From Oligosphaeraceae bacterium (GTDB lineage Bacteria > Verrucomicrobiota > Lentisphaeria > Oligosphaerales > Oligosphaeraceae): a stretch of DNA of 9,493 bases. The notes below the pieces were generated by a model. The model worked only from the letters and a program-made list of their open reading frames with translations. It was not told the DNA's origin and did not search any database. The first letter of the stretch is position 1, and each line of letters starts with the position of its first letter. A program made the translations under genes and the position numbers. This document shows positions 1 to 7,581 of this stretch, piece after piece. The DNA is taken from contig JAAYYJ010000179.1 in assembly GCA_012515455.1 (NCBI GenBank), forward strand, positions 1 through 9,493. The letters run 5' to 3'.

Positions 1-1
1 A

Positions 2-178
2 CGGGAAATTAAATGGCTGTTCACCACTGTCCCCCCCGGCAGCGAGCAGCTACTGGAAATCGTCCTGCAACCGCTCACTACCGGCGAAACCACTGTGCTC
101 TCAGACAACGCCACCTTCTACCGCTGCCGCAGACCGTCCGGACAGACGGCACAATTCTCCTGCCTGGACTTGGAATAA
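2..178 (+). CDS. C-terminal fragment of an unidentified protein (5' end outside window)
   Basis: This frame is open from the window edge and closes at TAA 176-178, giving the last 58 residues of a protein. The tail ends in ...FSCLDLE and is polar with alternating hydrophobic residues, which would suit a beta-sandwich end domain such as those closing many polysaccharide lyases or glycosidases. No motif identifies it, so that is only a guess. A different frame (13-228) is also open but gives an Arg/His/Pro-rich sequence that looks like a shadow. No hairpin-plus-T-tract terminator follows. The next gene lies 214 bp downstream on the same strand. Confidence 0.55.
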   Translation, partial: REIKWLFTTVPPGSEQLLEIVLQPLTTGETTVLSDNATFYRCRRPSGQTAQFSCLDLE

Positions 179-224
179 CCACCCGCCCCACGCAGCATTT
201 TTTCCGAAGCACTCACCTCATCGC

Positions 225-252
225 TTGATTTTTCTCCCCCAGGGTGTACACT
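225..252 (+). promoter_or_regulatory. Possible sigma70-type promoter with overlapping GTGTACAC palindrome
   Basis: TTGATT (225-230) and TACACT (247-252) are separated by 16 bp, and each matches four of six consensus bases. The perfect 8-bp palindrome GTGTACAC (244-251) overlaps the -10 element and could be a half-site or operator core. The position suits transcription of the phosphoesterase gene, with a leader of about 130 nt. The match is weak and was found by eye. Confidence 0.25.
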
Positions 253-331
253 ATTTTCCGGGCTCATTCTCGCCCGCCTATTAACACCGGGTTCAGCTGA
301 GTGCCTTCGTCGTACCCACGGGGGAAAGCAT

Positions 332-351
332 CCTGCATGGATCCTTGCAGG
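332..351 (+). other. Small hairpin in the leader before the phosphoesterase
   Basis: CCTGCA (332-337) pairs with TGCAGG (346-351) around an 8-nt loop, 34 nt upstream of the ribosome-binding site. Another short hairpin, CGGGC/GCCCG (259-263 with 272-276), lies further upstream. Neither is followed by a T tract, so they are not intrinsic terminators. A stabilising or regulatory role in the leader is possible but unsupported. Confidence 0.25.
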
Positions 352-392
352 CTCCCGGAATAGTACATGCGATCAAAGGTAACCGGGAGAAT

Positions 393-1481
393 ATGATGAC
401 TGCAAGGCCATTCAAAGTCTGGATTTTTGGTGATGCGCATGTCGGCACCGATCTAAAAAAAGGCCGGCAAAGCCTGGCAGAGGCTTTGCAGACCTCTGAA
501 ACAGGAGGAGCACACGGCGGACCTGCTTTTGACTGGGATATCGCCATCGAGATCGGCGATTTGTCCGGCGGACAAGCGGTCCCCCAGGACAGCGAAGGAG
601 AGGAAGTCGTCCGGCAATTCAGCGTGCTGCAAAACCATCCCCGCGAAGCCATCTACAACATCTGCGGCAATCACGACCGCAGTGGCTTGCAGGAACCGCC
701 TGCCTGGTGGTGGCAGAAATGGGTCGACCCACTGGGGGAAAACACCGCCTTCTCACGCGTCAATCATACACGCCGTCCATACCCCGTCACCGGCACCTGG
801 GAACGATATTCATTCCAGACCGGAAATATCCTCTTCCTGATGCTGAGCGACATCAACGAACCCAGCCAGAGCCTGGGACGGGGCGACCTGGGCGGAAATC
901 CGGGCGGCGTGGTCTCCGGCGAAACCTTTGCCTGGTGGCAGAAGATGGTCCAGGAACACCCGGATGAAATCATCATCAGCGCTCACCACTATATGCTGAA
1001 AGAAACCACCGTCGCTTCCGGCCCCTGGGAAGGGATGAACAAGGACGCAAACGGGAACTGGTGCAGCGGCTTTCACGGCTACAAACCGCTGGGGACACCC
1101 CAAGGGGCCTCATTTCTCTACTTCGTGGACAGCAAGCCGGATTCCGGAGCTTTCGAACACTTCCTGTCCGAGCACCCCGGCGCGGTCGACCTCTGGCTTG
1201 GCGGGCACACTCACGCTGGACCCGACACGGTCATCCGCGGACGCTCACATGTGGAAAGCAAATGGGGAACCCATTTTATAAATGCCGCCGCCCTGACCCG
1301 GCACCACGGCGTCATCAACCACCCCAATCCTCCCAAAAGCCGGCTCCTTACTTTCACCGAGGGCAGCCCGGAAGTACGCGTACAATGCTATATCCACAGC
1401 AATGAATTCTTTCCTCAAGGATGGTACCAGCCCGCAGAACGCACCCTCAGGCTGTCCAAACCCTTCCGACTTGCCCTCTGA
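393..1481 (+). CDS. Calcineurin-like metallophosphoesterase
   Basis: This is a 362-residue protein with the full metallophosphoesterase motif ladder: GDAH (residues 13-16), GD (55-56), GNHD (92-95), AHH (197-199) and GHTH (271-274). These residues bind a two-metal centre that hydrolyses phosphomonoesters or diesters; the substrate cannot be told from sequence. The fold begins almost at the first residue and there is no signal peptide, so it should be cytoplasmic. A GGGAGA (385-390) precedes tandem ATGs at 393 and 396, and the second has the better spacing. An in-frame TTG at 345 lies inside a hairpin and has no ribosome-binding site, so I do not use it. The gene stops at TGA 1479-1481, 89 bp before the toroid protein gene on the same strand, and they are probably cotranscribed. 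A role on phosphorylated sugar fragments is inferred only from this neighbour. Confidence 0.9.
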   Translation: MMTARPFKVWIFGDAHVGTDLKKGRQSLAEALQTSETGGAHGGPAFDWDIAIEIGDLSGGQAVPQDSEGEEVVRQFSVLQNHPREAIYNICGNHDRSGLQEPPAWWWQKWVDPLGENTAFSRVNHTRRPYPVTGTWERYSFQTGNILFLMLSDINEPSQSLGRGDLGGNPGGVVSGETFAWWQKMVQEHPDEIIISAHHYMLKETTVASGPWEGMNKDANGNWCSGFHGYKPLGTPQGASFLYFVDSKPDSGAFEHFLSEHPGAVDLWLGGHTHAGPDTVIRGRSHVESKWGTHFINAAALTRHHGVINHPNPPKSRLLTFTEGSPEVRVQCYIHSNEFFPQGWYQPAERTLRLSKPFRLAL

Positions 1482-1525
1482 ACCACCTGCTCGCAATGAT
1501 CGAGTCGCAACCGCTCCGACTAGCC

Positions 1526-1533
1526 AAGAAAGG
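1526..1533 (+). promoter_or_regulatory. Shine-Dalgarno for an ATG at 1541, upstream of the annotated start
   Basis: AAGAAAGG lies 7 nt before ATG 1541. This is a better ribosome-binding site than the GAGAA (1562-1566) that precedes ATG 1571. It suggests translation of the downstream gene begins, or once began, at 1541. Confidence 0.5.
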
Positions 1534-1540
1534 TCTGAAC

Positions 1541-1570
1541 ATGCCGTTTTCCCTCCGTATCGAGAACTGA
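1541..1570 (+). other. Nine-codon mini-ORF in frame with the next gene, ending in TGA
   Basis: ATG 1541 opens MPFSLRIEN and closes at TGA 1568-1570, directly followed by ATG 1571 of the 699-residue protein in the same frame. Read through the stop, the peptide would make a plausible first beta-strand for that protein. Either one sense codon has become TGA and translation now restarts at 1571, or this is a leader whose stop couples to the next start. TGA ends three other genes in the window (1479-1481, 3668-3670, and 3654-3656 on the minus strand), so general recoding of TGA is unlikely. Confidence 0.45.
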
Positions 1571-3670
1571 ATGTTGTCCTATCTGCCGGAACAGCAGGCC
1601 CTTTTCTGCCAGGGAGACGGTGTAGACCTGCTTGTCCCCCTGCAGGACCTCCTGCGCCACTCCTGCACCCAGCCCTGGCAACTCCGGAAAACGGAAGAAC
1701 TGCAGATCACGCCGGTACAGCAGGATGCCGCCTTCCTGCTGCAGCTGCGTACTCCCCAATATGCTCTGGAACTGCATTTCAGCCGCCAGGATGGACTATT
1801 TCTGATTCAGGCCACCTGGAACATCCTGGAGCCCCTGAACGATGCTGTCCTGGGACTGGTGCTCAGCCTGCCCGCCCCAACTCGCCTGACCATCCCCATG
1901 TCGCTGTACAACGACAACCCCTCCACCCCGGCGGAACGTCTGGCACCGCATTTCCCGCCCTCTGCCGGCGCAGCCCTGGTGCTGGAGGAATCGCGCCTGC
2001 CAATCCCCGCTGCCAATGCCGAATGGGACGGAGTGTTTTTCACCTGGCTGCTGCTGCCCGGCGGACAATGGTCGCTGGGAGCGGAACGCCCCTCCTCACA
2101 GTACTGCGAACTGACTCTTTGCAGCGGTGCCCTGGCCTTCAATGGCCAGCACGACAAGGTCTACAGCTACAAAGGCGAGGTCCGGGACTGCAACGCCGGA
2201 TACCAAAATCTTGCCCCCGGAGACGTCCTGCAGAAATCCTTTGCCTGGAACTGGGGCACCTGTGATAAACCCGGCTGGGGGTTCCGAGACCTGGCCCAAA
2301 GCAGCTTCACATTGCTGAAACCAAAAGCCACACCCGTACTCGACCGCCATGAAATGATCGAACGGAAAATGGCCGCCCTGCGAGAACGCTGGGCCGGAGA
2401 CGGATACCTGGCCTGCATGCCTGATAATATCTACCGCCGCCCACCATTTTTCCTCTACGGCTGGACCGGGCAGGCGCTGCGCCTGGCCTACTGCGACTTG
2501 CGCTACGCCAGGCTCAGCAACAGACCCGAGGGCATAGACCGGGCCTTTCGCTGCCTGGACTTCTTCCTGAACAGCGACAACCAACCTCTGCCGGGACTGC
2601 GCCGCAACTACTACTACCTGGAGGAGGATAAATGGTGCATCAGCGAGGGAACCGGATTCTCCAGCCGAGCCCTGGGGGAGACTTATGCTGACCTGGCCCG
2701 GATTCTGCTGTATTGCCGCAAGTCTGGGCTGGACTGTCCGCCCGGATACCAGGACGCACTGCGCAATGGCGTTGAATTCATGCTCGCGCACTGCCTGCCG
2801 GCAGGTGTCCCGCCCAAATACTGGGATGCCTCGGGGCAGGCGACAAACAACCAAGCCACCTCAGCCGGCACCAGCTACCTGCAGGCCATCTGGGGGCTGT
2901 TCCAATTGACCGGTGAACGCAAATACCGTCTCGCAGCAGAGGACTTCCTGGAGCGTTTCTGGAACCTTGGCGGCAACAGCTTCGAACATCCCTTCGCCTG
3001 TTCAACCCTGGACTCCGGCTGCGAGGACAAAGAAGCCGGCATTCCCTTCTTTGTCGCTGCAGCCGAGGCCTGGCGCCTGACCGGAGACTCACATTGGCGG
3101 ACCTATGCCGAAGTAACCGCAGACTGGCTGCTGACCTGGGTCTATTTCTGGGATGTACCACTGCGGCCAGACAGCATCTGCGCCCGGCACGGTTTCAAGA
3201 CCACTGGCTGGCCTACAGTCAGCGTCGAGAATCAGCACCTCGATGTCTTTTTTCCGGCCTGGGAGTTCTACCGCTTCGGGCGCGACTGCGGCAACGAACG
3301 CATCCGCAAAATGGGCGAGGCAGTATTTCAGGCCTGGAGCCACGGCATTTCCAGCGGCGCCGGCGACTGGATGTTCCCCACTCCCGGACGCCAGGGTGAG
3401 CAATTCTTCCAGACCAACTGGGTATATACCCTGCGCCAGGAGAAATATCCCGAGCCGTACCGGCGCTACTTCCGGCAGTACGGCTTCAACCAGAACAATG
3501 CCTACCAGATGAATTGCCTGGGCGGATACAACCCCTGGGATACCAGCTGGATCATCGCACTGGTGCTCGATGCCGCCCTGGACTGGGAAATCGATGTGCG
3601 GGAAAACCAGCAGACTCAGGTAGAGCAACCGCACCCCTCAGGTTGCAGCACCGTCACGGAATCTCGTTGA
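1571..3670 (+). CDS. Putative six-hairpin glycosidase- or lyase-like protein, family not identified
   Basis: This is a 699-residue protein without a signal peptide. Residues 1 to about 250 alternate hydrophobic and polar residues like a beta-sandwich (for example 60-110 and 150-230). Residues about 258-675 form repeated helix pairs rich in Trp, Tyr, Gly and acidic residues, as in an (alpha/alpha)6 toroid. Notable conserved-looking stretches are SEGTGFSSRALGETYADL (358-375), DSGCEDKEAG (481-490), TGWPTVSVENQHLDVFFPAW (545-564) and NPWDTSW (654-660). Glu359, Glu370, Asp481 and Glu553 are candidate catalytic acids. I cannot assign a named CAZy family; an intracellular hydrolase or lyase acting on imported oligosaccharide is the best inference. 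ATG 1571 is taken as start because TGA immediately precedes it in frame, but see the mini-ORF at 1541. Its last 17 bp overlap the convergent DUF4838 gene. Confidence 0.8.
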   Translation: MLSYLPEQQALFCQGDGVDLLVPLQDLLRHSCTQPWQLRKTEELQITPVQQDAAFLLQLRTPQYALELHFSRQDGLFLIQATWNILEPLNDAVLGLVLSLPAPTRLTIPMSLYNDNPSTPAERLAPHFPPSAGAALVLEESRLPIPAANAEWDGVFFTWLLLPGGQWSLGAERPSSQYCELTLCSGALAFNGQHDKVYSYKGEVRDCNAGYQNLAPGDVLQKSFAWNWGTCDKPGWGFRDLAQSSFTLLKPKATPVLDRHEMIERKMAALRERWAGDGYLACMPDNIYRRPPFFLYGWTGQALRLAYCDLRYARLSNRPEGIDRAFRCLDFFLNSDNQPLPGLRRNYYYLEEDKWCISEGTGFSSRALGETYADLARILLYCRKSGLDCPPGYQDALRNGVEFMLAHCLPAGVPPKYWDASGQATNNQATSAGTSYLQAIWGLFQLTGERKYRLAAEDFLERFWNLGGNSFEHPFACSTLDSGCEDKEAGIPFFVAAAEAWRLTGDSHWRTYAEVTADWLLTWVYFWDVPLRPDSICARHGFKTTGWPTVSVENQHLDVFFPAWEFYRFGRDCGNERIRKMGEAVFQAWSHGISSGAGDWMFPTPGRQGEQFFQTNWVYTLRQEKYPEPYRRYFRQYGFNQNNAYQMNCLGGYNPWDTSWIIALVLDAALDWEIDVRENQQTQVEQPHPSGCSTVTESR

Positions 3671-6600
3671 TTTTAATCTCATCAAACCAGGCCTTGCCGC
3701 TCGAATCAAATAAATACAGGATCATATAGGATTGGTGCTGGCCTTGATTGGTACCGGGACCAGCAGTGAATTCCGCAGACTGATACGTCCAGGAGACATC
3801 CCCGGAGAGCCATTTTCGCGGGAACCAGCGGTTGTGGTCATCCATGACATTCACCACCACCCCGGGAAATCGCCCCCGGGGCTGGACGTCCTCCAGGCGG
3901 ACAAAATAGCTGACCCGGTATTTCCGGCCGGCCACCAGTCCGGGCAGAGCCTGCCGCATCGCCACAGTCTTCCCGCTGCTGCTCAGACACAGCGAGCGAA
4001 AGCCGCTGATAAAAGAATTCGTATCGTAGGAAATGCTGCCCTCATCCGCCTTTGACCACCATTTCCCCCAGAAGATGCTCTCCCGGCGCGGGTCACTGAA
4101 ATCACCATCCTGGACGAGATTAGCGCTCTGTGCAACCGTGCATTCGAGCATGCCGAAATTGTCGCAGTCATGGTACGGTGCCACCAGGCTGCGATTCAGA
4201 AACGGCGACCAGCTGTAGCGCTGTTCTGGAAAGCCCCGCCGCACTTGGTTGCGGGTGAAATTCGCCACCATCCGTTCCGGGCTGCTCACCCCCAGGGCCG
4301 ACAGCGGTATGCACAGCTCGGCCTGCCAGGATGACTCCCCCAAGGTGACCTCGTACCTGGCCCCGGAATCCCAGACCTTGCTCGCCGGACGGCTCAGACC
4401 GACCTGATCGTAATAAAACGCCCGCAGCTGACCAGCAGAACTCATAATCAGCTGGTAATAATTTTTCCGCGAGCAGTCGGGATTCAGAAACACCTCCCAG
4501 CCGTTGTCCCGCCAGACCTCCGGGTCGTCGGCTTGGCGTTCCGGTGCCAGCACGGCTGCCAGGTCGGGCTCGGCAAAAAACGCTGCCAGGTACAGATGTG
4601 ACGCATCTACAGCAATCATCACCCGGGAGGAGTCACTGCCTGCTGCCCCCATACTCTGCAGATATACCCCCGAGTCCTGCCATATTTTCTCCTCCGGCCG
4701 GCCATCCAGAACCGGCGTCTCGCCTGGTCCCAGGACCCGGGCTTGGGTCCGGAAATTCGCCACCCCGTCGGTCTGCTGCTCATACCGTTCGCCCTGCTGC
4801 AGCAGGGGCTGCAGAAACAGCTCCCGGAACAGTTTGACCCGGCGGAGTTCAGCCGTGGTCTCTGCCGCCAGCGCCTCGGCCTGCCGGAACAGCCCGGCCA
4901 GCGCTTCGCGTTCAGGGCGCGAATAGATATCCTTCCAGCATTCGTGGGTGCTGGCGGTCACGCTGCTGGGGCCCAGCTCAGTCACCACCGGCTCCTTCAG
5001 CACCCGTTCCAGCCACAGGTGCTCCAGCCGCTCGAAGAACTGCCGCAGCGGCTGCGCTGCAACACCGAACAGCCGCTGATAATAATCCTGCAGCAGGGCA
5101 TTGACATCGCAGCGGTTGTCCCAGGCGACCTTGCTGAACACATAGTAGTTCAGAAAATTAAACTGATAGCAGTCGGTTTCGCTTTCCAGAAAAGCGCCGA
5201 AGATCAGTGGCGAGACATCCTGGTAGTACTTGCCCAGGGCCTTCGGAGTGGTGTGGGGAATGCCCGGGAAATCACAGCTGCCGAATTTATTGGCGTAATT
5301 CCACAGCCAGGTCTTGCGCTGGCCGTATTCCACCCAGGCGCGGACCCGGGCGGTATCGGCGGCCTGCATCTCGGGGTAGCGTTCATTCCAGGGCCCACGG
5401 GTCGCGGTCATGACATAGACATTGGCGGGCATGCTGCGATTGCTAGGAATCAGGCGGTACGGTGGATAAGACATATTGGTCACCAACCCGGGAATGCCCT
5501 CACTCTGCAGACGTTCCGCCAGATCAAAGACGAAGCCCCAGTAGAAATCAGAGATACTCCGCTCATCCTGCATATACGGACGGCAGTTCTCGCACTGGCA
5601 GCGAAAAAAACTATCCCCCGGCATGGCACAGAATACGGAGCCGGGAGCCTGCGCGGTCGGGTCCCAGCCGACTTTGCCATAAGGGGTGATAATGCCGCGC
5701 TGGCTGGCCGGCTCATTGAGCAGACAAGAGCGGGCGTCCTGATAGATTTCCTCCTTGACCGCGCTGGTGTAGCAGAAATGCGAATGCCAGACGCCGCTGC
5801 GCGGAGCATTCACCCGCTCGCCGGTCTTGTCCAGGGCGAAATATTCCGGGTGGCTCTGCCCGAAGCGCTGGAAATATCCCAGTCCGCCAAGGCCGTGGCA
5901 GCAGGGTACGTACTGGGTCCCGAAGCGCTGCCGCAGGTAATCCATATTGCGCGCCAGAACGCCGTTATCGCCCTCGAAATGCTCTCCCTGGTAGATTTGC
6001 ACCTGCCGCACTTCAAAATCCGGCCGGTCATAGATATCGATGGCCGGGATGCGCAACGGTCCAGGCGGCACAATAGTCCCCTGGTCATAAAAGAAAAACC
6101 TAGCCTCGGCGAATCGCTCCAGGAAGTCATAGACTCCGAACAGCGTCCCCTTTTCATAATGAAACTGCCAACCGCTGGCACGCTTCACGGCTGCGAATTG
6201 ATCGTACTGTGCATCATCGCGACCCAGGATATGGATTTTCTTGCCCACGGTCCTGATGATGAAGGCATCCCGGCAGAGGCTGTCCGCGTCAATCCCGGCG
6301 GCCTGTGAATACTCGTTGATTCCCAGAATAATAGAGCATTTACCGGCAGAAGGCTGTGCGACTATCGGCGGCTCGCTGCCGAGCTTCCGGGACAGCAGCT
6401 GCTGCAGCTCCACGGCGGCGAAGCGGGTCATTGTGGCTGCCGTCGTACTGAGCACGATTTCCAACTCCCCGGCTTGCCCGAAAGGAATTTCCACCATAGC
6501 CTCCGCACCGATACTGATTGAGCGCGGAGGTCTGGCATCGCCTTGGAGCGCTGCGCCCCTGACGGATATTGCTGCCCCCAACAGCAGCAGGCAAAGCCAG

Positions 6601-6698
6601 AGTTGGCATTTCCGGGGGTACAGGGACAAATTCAGCGGCTGAATTTTCCCTGCAGAAATAAAACCCGTCAGCAATGAATTGCACACATGCTTGCTCAT
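3654..6698 (-). CDS. Exported DUF4838 protein with CBM9-like and C-terminal CBM4/9-like modules
   Basis: The protein has 1014 residues if started at ATG 6698. A basic stretch followed by LWLCLLLLGAA (about residues 31-43) is a signal peptide or anchor, with an unusually long region before it. Residues about 77-212 resemble the small alpha/beta domain preceding GH20/GH67-like barrels. Residues about 222-562 are the DUF4838 barrel-like core, with the cysteine cluster CQCENC (367-372) and many aromatics. A CBM9-like domain spans about 657-857, shown by PVLDGRPEEKIW, HLYLAAFFAEPD and DNGWEVFLNPD. A beta-sandwich of CBM4/9 type fills about 858-1012 and closes with KAWFDEIKINE. Such proteins are predicted to bind or cleave glycans outside the cytoplasm; the activity of DUF4838 is not settled to my knowledge. 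The frame is open 78 codons further upstream, but a start there would bury the signal peptide. The ribosome-binding site before 6698 (GAAAGA) is weak. The gene stops at TGA 3654-3656. Confidence 0.85.
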   Translation of the reverse strand: MSKHVCNSLLTGFISAGKIQPLNLSLYPRKCQLWLCLLLLGAAISVRGAALQGDARPPRSISIGAEAMVEIPFGQAGELEIVLSTTAATMTRFAAVELQQLLSRKLGSEPPIVAQPSAGKCSIILGINEYSQAAGIDADSLCRDAFIIRTVGKKIHILGRDDAQYDQFAAVKRASGWQFHYEKGTLFGVYDFLERFAEARFFFYDQGTIVPPGPLRIPAIDIYDRPDFEVRQVQIYQGEHFEGDNGVLARNMDYLRQRFGTQYVPCCHGLGGLGYFQRFGQSHPEYFALDKTGERVNAPRSGVWHSHFCYTSAVKEEIYQDARSCLLNEPASQRGIITPYGKVGWDPTAQAPGSVFCAMPGDSFFRCQCENCRPYMQDERSISDFYWGFVFDLAERLQSEGIPGLVTNMSYPPYRLIPSNRSMPANVYVMTATRGPWNERYPEMQAADTARVRAWVEYGQRKTWLWNYANKFGSCDFPGIPHTTPKALGKYYQDVSPLIFGAFLESETDCYQFNFLNYYVFSKVAWDNRCDVNALLQDYYQRLFGVAAQPLRQFFERLEHLWLERVLKEPVVTELGPSSVTASTHECWKDIYSRPEREALAGLFRQAEALAAETTAELRRVKLFRELFLQPLLQQGERYEQQTDGVANFRTQARVLGPGETPVLDGRPEEKIWQDSGVYLQSMGAAGSDSSRVMIAVDASHLYLAAFFAEPDLAAVLAPERQADDPEVWRDNGWEVFLNPDCSRKNYYQLIMSSAGQLRAFYYDQVGLSRPASKVWDSGARYEVTLGESSWQAELCIPLSALGVSSPERMVANFTRNQVRRGFPEQRYSWSPFLNRSLVAPYHDCDNFGMLECTVAQSANLVQDGDFSDPRRESIFWGKWWSKADEGSISYDTNSFISGFRSLCLSSSGKTVAMRQALPGLVAGRKYRVSYFVRLEDVQPRGRFPGVVVNVMDDHNRWFPRKWLSGDVSWTYQSAEFTAGPGTNQGQHQSYMILYLFDSSGKAWFDEIKINEIP

Positions 6699-6976
6699 TT
6701 TTCTTTCGTCATAACGCTGGTTATGCATCCGGTTCATTCCATTAAGTTTCAGGGACATGTTACTGATTGAGGGTAAACTTTCACCACCCTCGCCATACAC
6801 CATGACATTACTATAGGGAAATAAATCAGAAAAACCACCAGACAGAAGATGTTTTCTGAAGTTTTCCCGAAAATGACAGCAGCAGCCCCGGTCCCAGCCC
6901 GGGACAGACCGTTTATTTGGCTTATGACTCACCCTGCCCGCTTGTTGTCGACACTGTTCAATCTGTCGGAGATATC
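6699..6976. other. Divergent intergenic region between the DUF4838 gene and the esterase remnant
   Basis: This 278-bp stretch holds the leader of the DUF4838 gene and the upstream region of the esterase remnant. On the minus strand a TATAGT (6810-6815) could be a -10 element, but no convincing -35 box lies at the right distance. A hairpin GAGGGT/ACCCTC (6769-6774 with 6786-6791, 11-nt loop) lies in the DUF4838 leader. The minus frame stays open through most of this region, but its translation looks non-coding and no internal start has a good ribosome-binding site. Confidence 0.4.
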
Positions 6977-7581
6977 ATGGATGGAATCGACAACCCACCA
7001 GGCCATAAAAGGCTGCTGGCGGATAACTGCCAGTTGCCGCTCCGAAAAAGATAAATTCCGGGAGCTAAAAAAGTCCTTAGGCGTCAATGCCCGGAACCGG
7101 AATACCATGGTGGACTGCTTTACAGCCGCGGTCAAACGGGGATACGCTATTGCCACAGTCTGCTATGGAGAGGTCTTCCCCTACAACCAGGAGGGCTTCC
7201 GGAAAAGCATTTTCAGTCTGTTCTATGATGATTTGCGGCCGGCCAGTGAAGTATCGCTGACGGAGATCAAGTCTGGACATCGCCGGCATATCGGTGCGAT
7301 CGGCGCCTGGGCCTGGGGGTACTCCCGGATTGCCGATGCACTAGAAAAATTGCCCTTGTGAATGCCGGTCAACTGGCCATCGTCGGGCACAGCCGCCTGG
7401 GCAAGACCGCGTTGTGGGCCGGTGCCAACGATACGCGCTTCAAATTAGTCGTATCCACAACTCCGGCAACGCTGGCGCCGCTCTTTCCCGCCGCAATTTC
7501 GGCGAGAACCTCAGTTTGCTTCGGCAGGCAGCGGTACCGCCACAATCACTGCCGGACATTGTCGCGCCCAGCAGTGATTAA
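6977..7581 (+). pseudogene. Decayed CE15-type (glucuronoyl esterase-like) carbohydrate esterase
   Basis: Fragments in three frames together resemble bacterial CE15-type alpha/beta hydrolases. Frame A starts at ATG 6977 after GGAG (6968-6971) and stops at TAA 7052. Dropping one A from the A5 run 7045-7049 would join it to frame B, which carries KRGYAIATVCYGEVFP and GAIGAWAWGYSRIADALEKL and stops at TGA 7357-7359. Frame C resumes near 7358 with GHSRLGKTALWAGA, the nucleophile elbow (Ser codon 7391-7393). Frame D resumes near 7456 with NSGNAGAALSRRNFGENL and stops at TAA 7579-7581. The B-C and C-D joins each fit a one-base loss. The total is about 200 residues against roughly 350-400 for the catalytic domain, so much of the N-terminal part and everything after the FGEN motif, including the expected late His, is missing. 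The truncation at both ends argues for a true pseudogene rather than sequencing error alone. Assignment of the first 25 codons is less certain than the rest. Confidence 0.8.

Noticed and set aside
345..392. TTG start extending the phosphoesterase by 16 residues
   Set aside because: It lies inside a hairpin with no ribosome-binding site, whereas ATG 393/396 has a GGGAGA and the fold begins right after it.
1568..1570. TGA as a recoded sense codon or selenocysteine
   Set aside because: TGA ends three other genes in the window, and no convincing selenocysteine insertion hairpin was noticed right after it. Mutation or coupling is simpler.
1402..2265. 287-codon + strand frame overlapping the phosphoesterase end and the toroid protein start
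   Set aside because: The translation is rich in Pro, Arg, Ala and Gly without motifs, and it overlaps two better-supported genes.
2096..2854. 252-codon minus frame within the toroid protein gene
   Set aside because: Antisense shadow of a well-supported coding frame; no motif and no ribosome-binding site noticed.
4743..6308. 521-codon open frame on the + strand
   Set aside because: It lies wholly antisense to the DUF4838 gene, whose protein has recognisable domains. Its translation is low-complexity and rich in Gln, Leu and Ala with no motif, as expected from a GC-rich shadow frame.
6699..6932. 78-codon N-terminal extension of the DUF4838 protein
   Set aside because: It would place the signal segment over 100 residues into the protein, and its sequence does not look coding.
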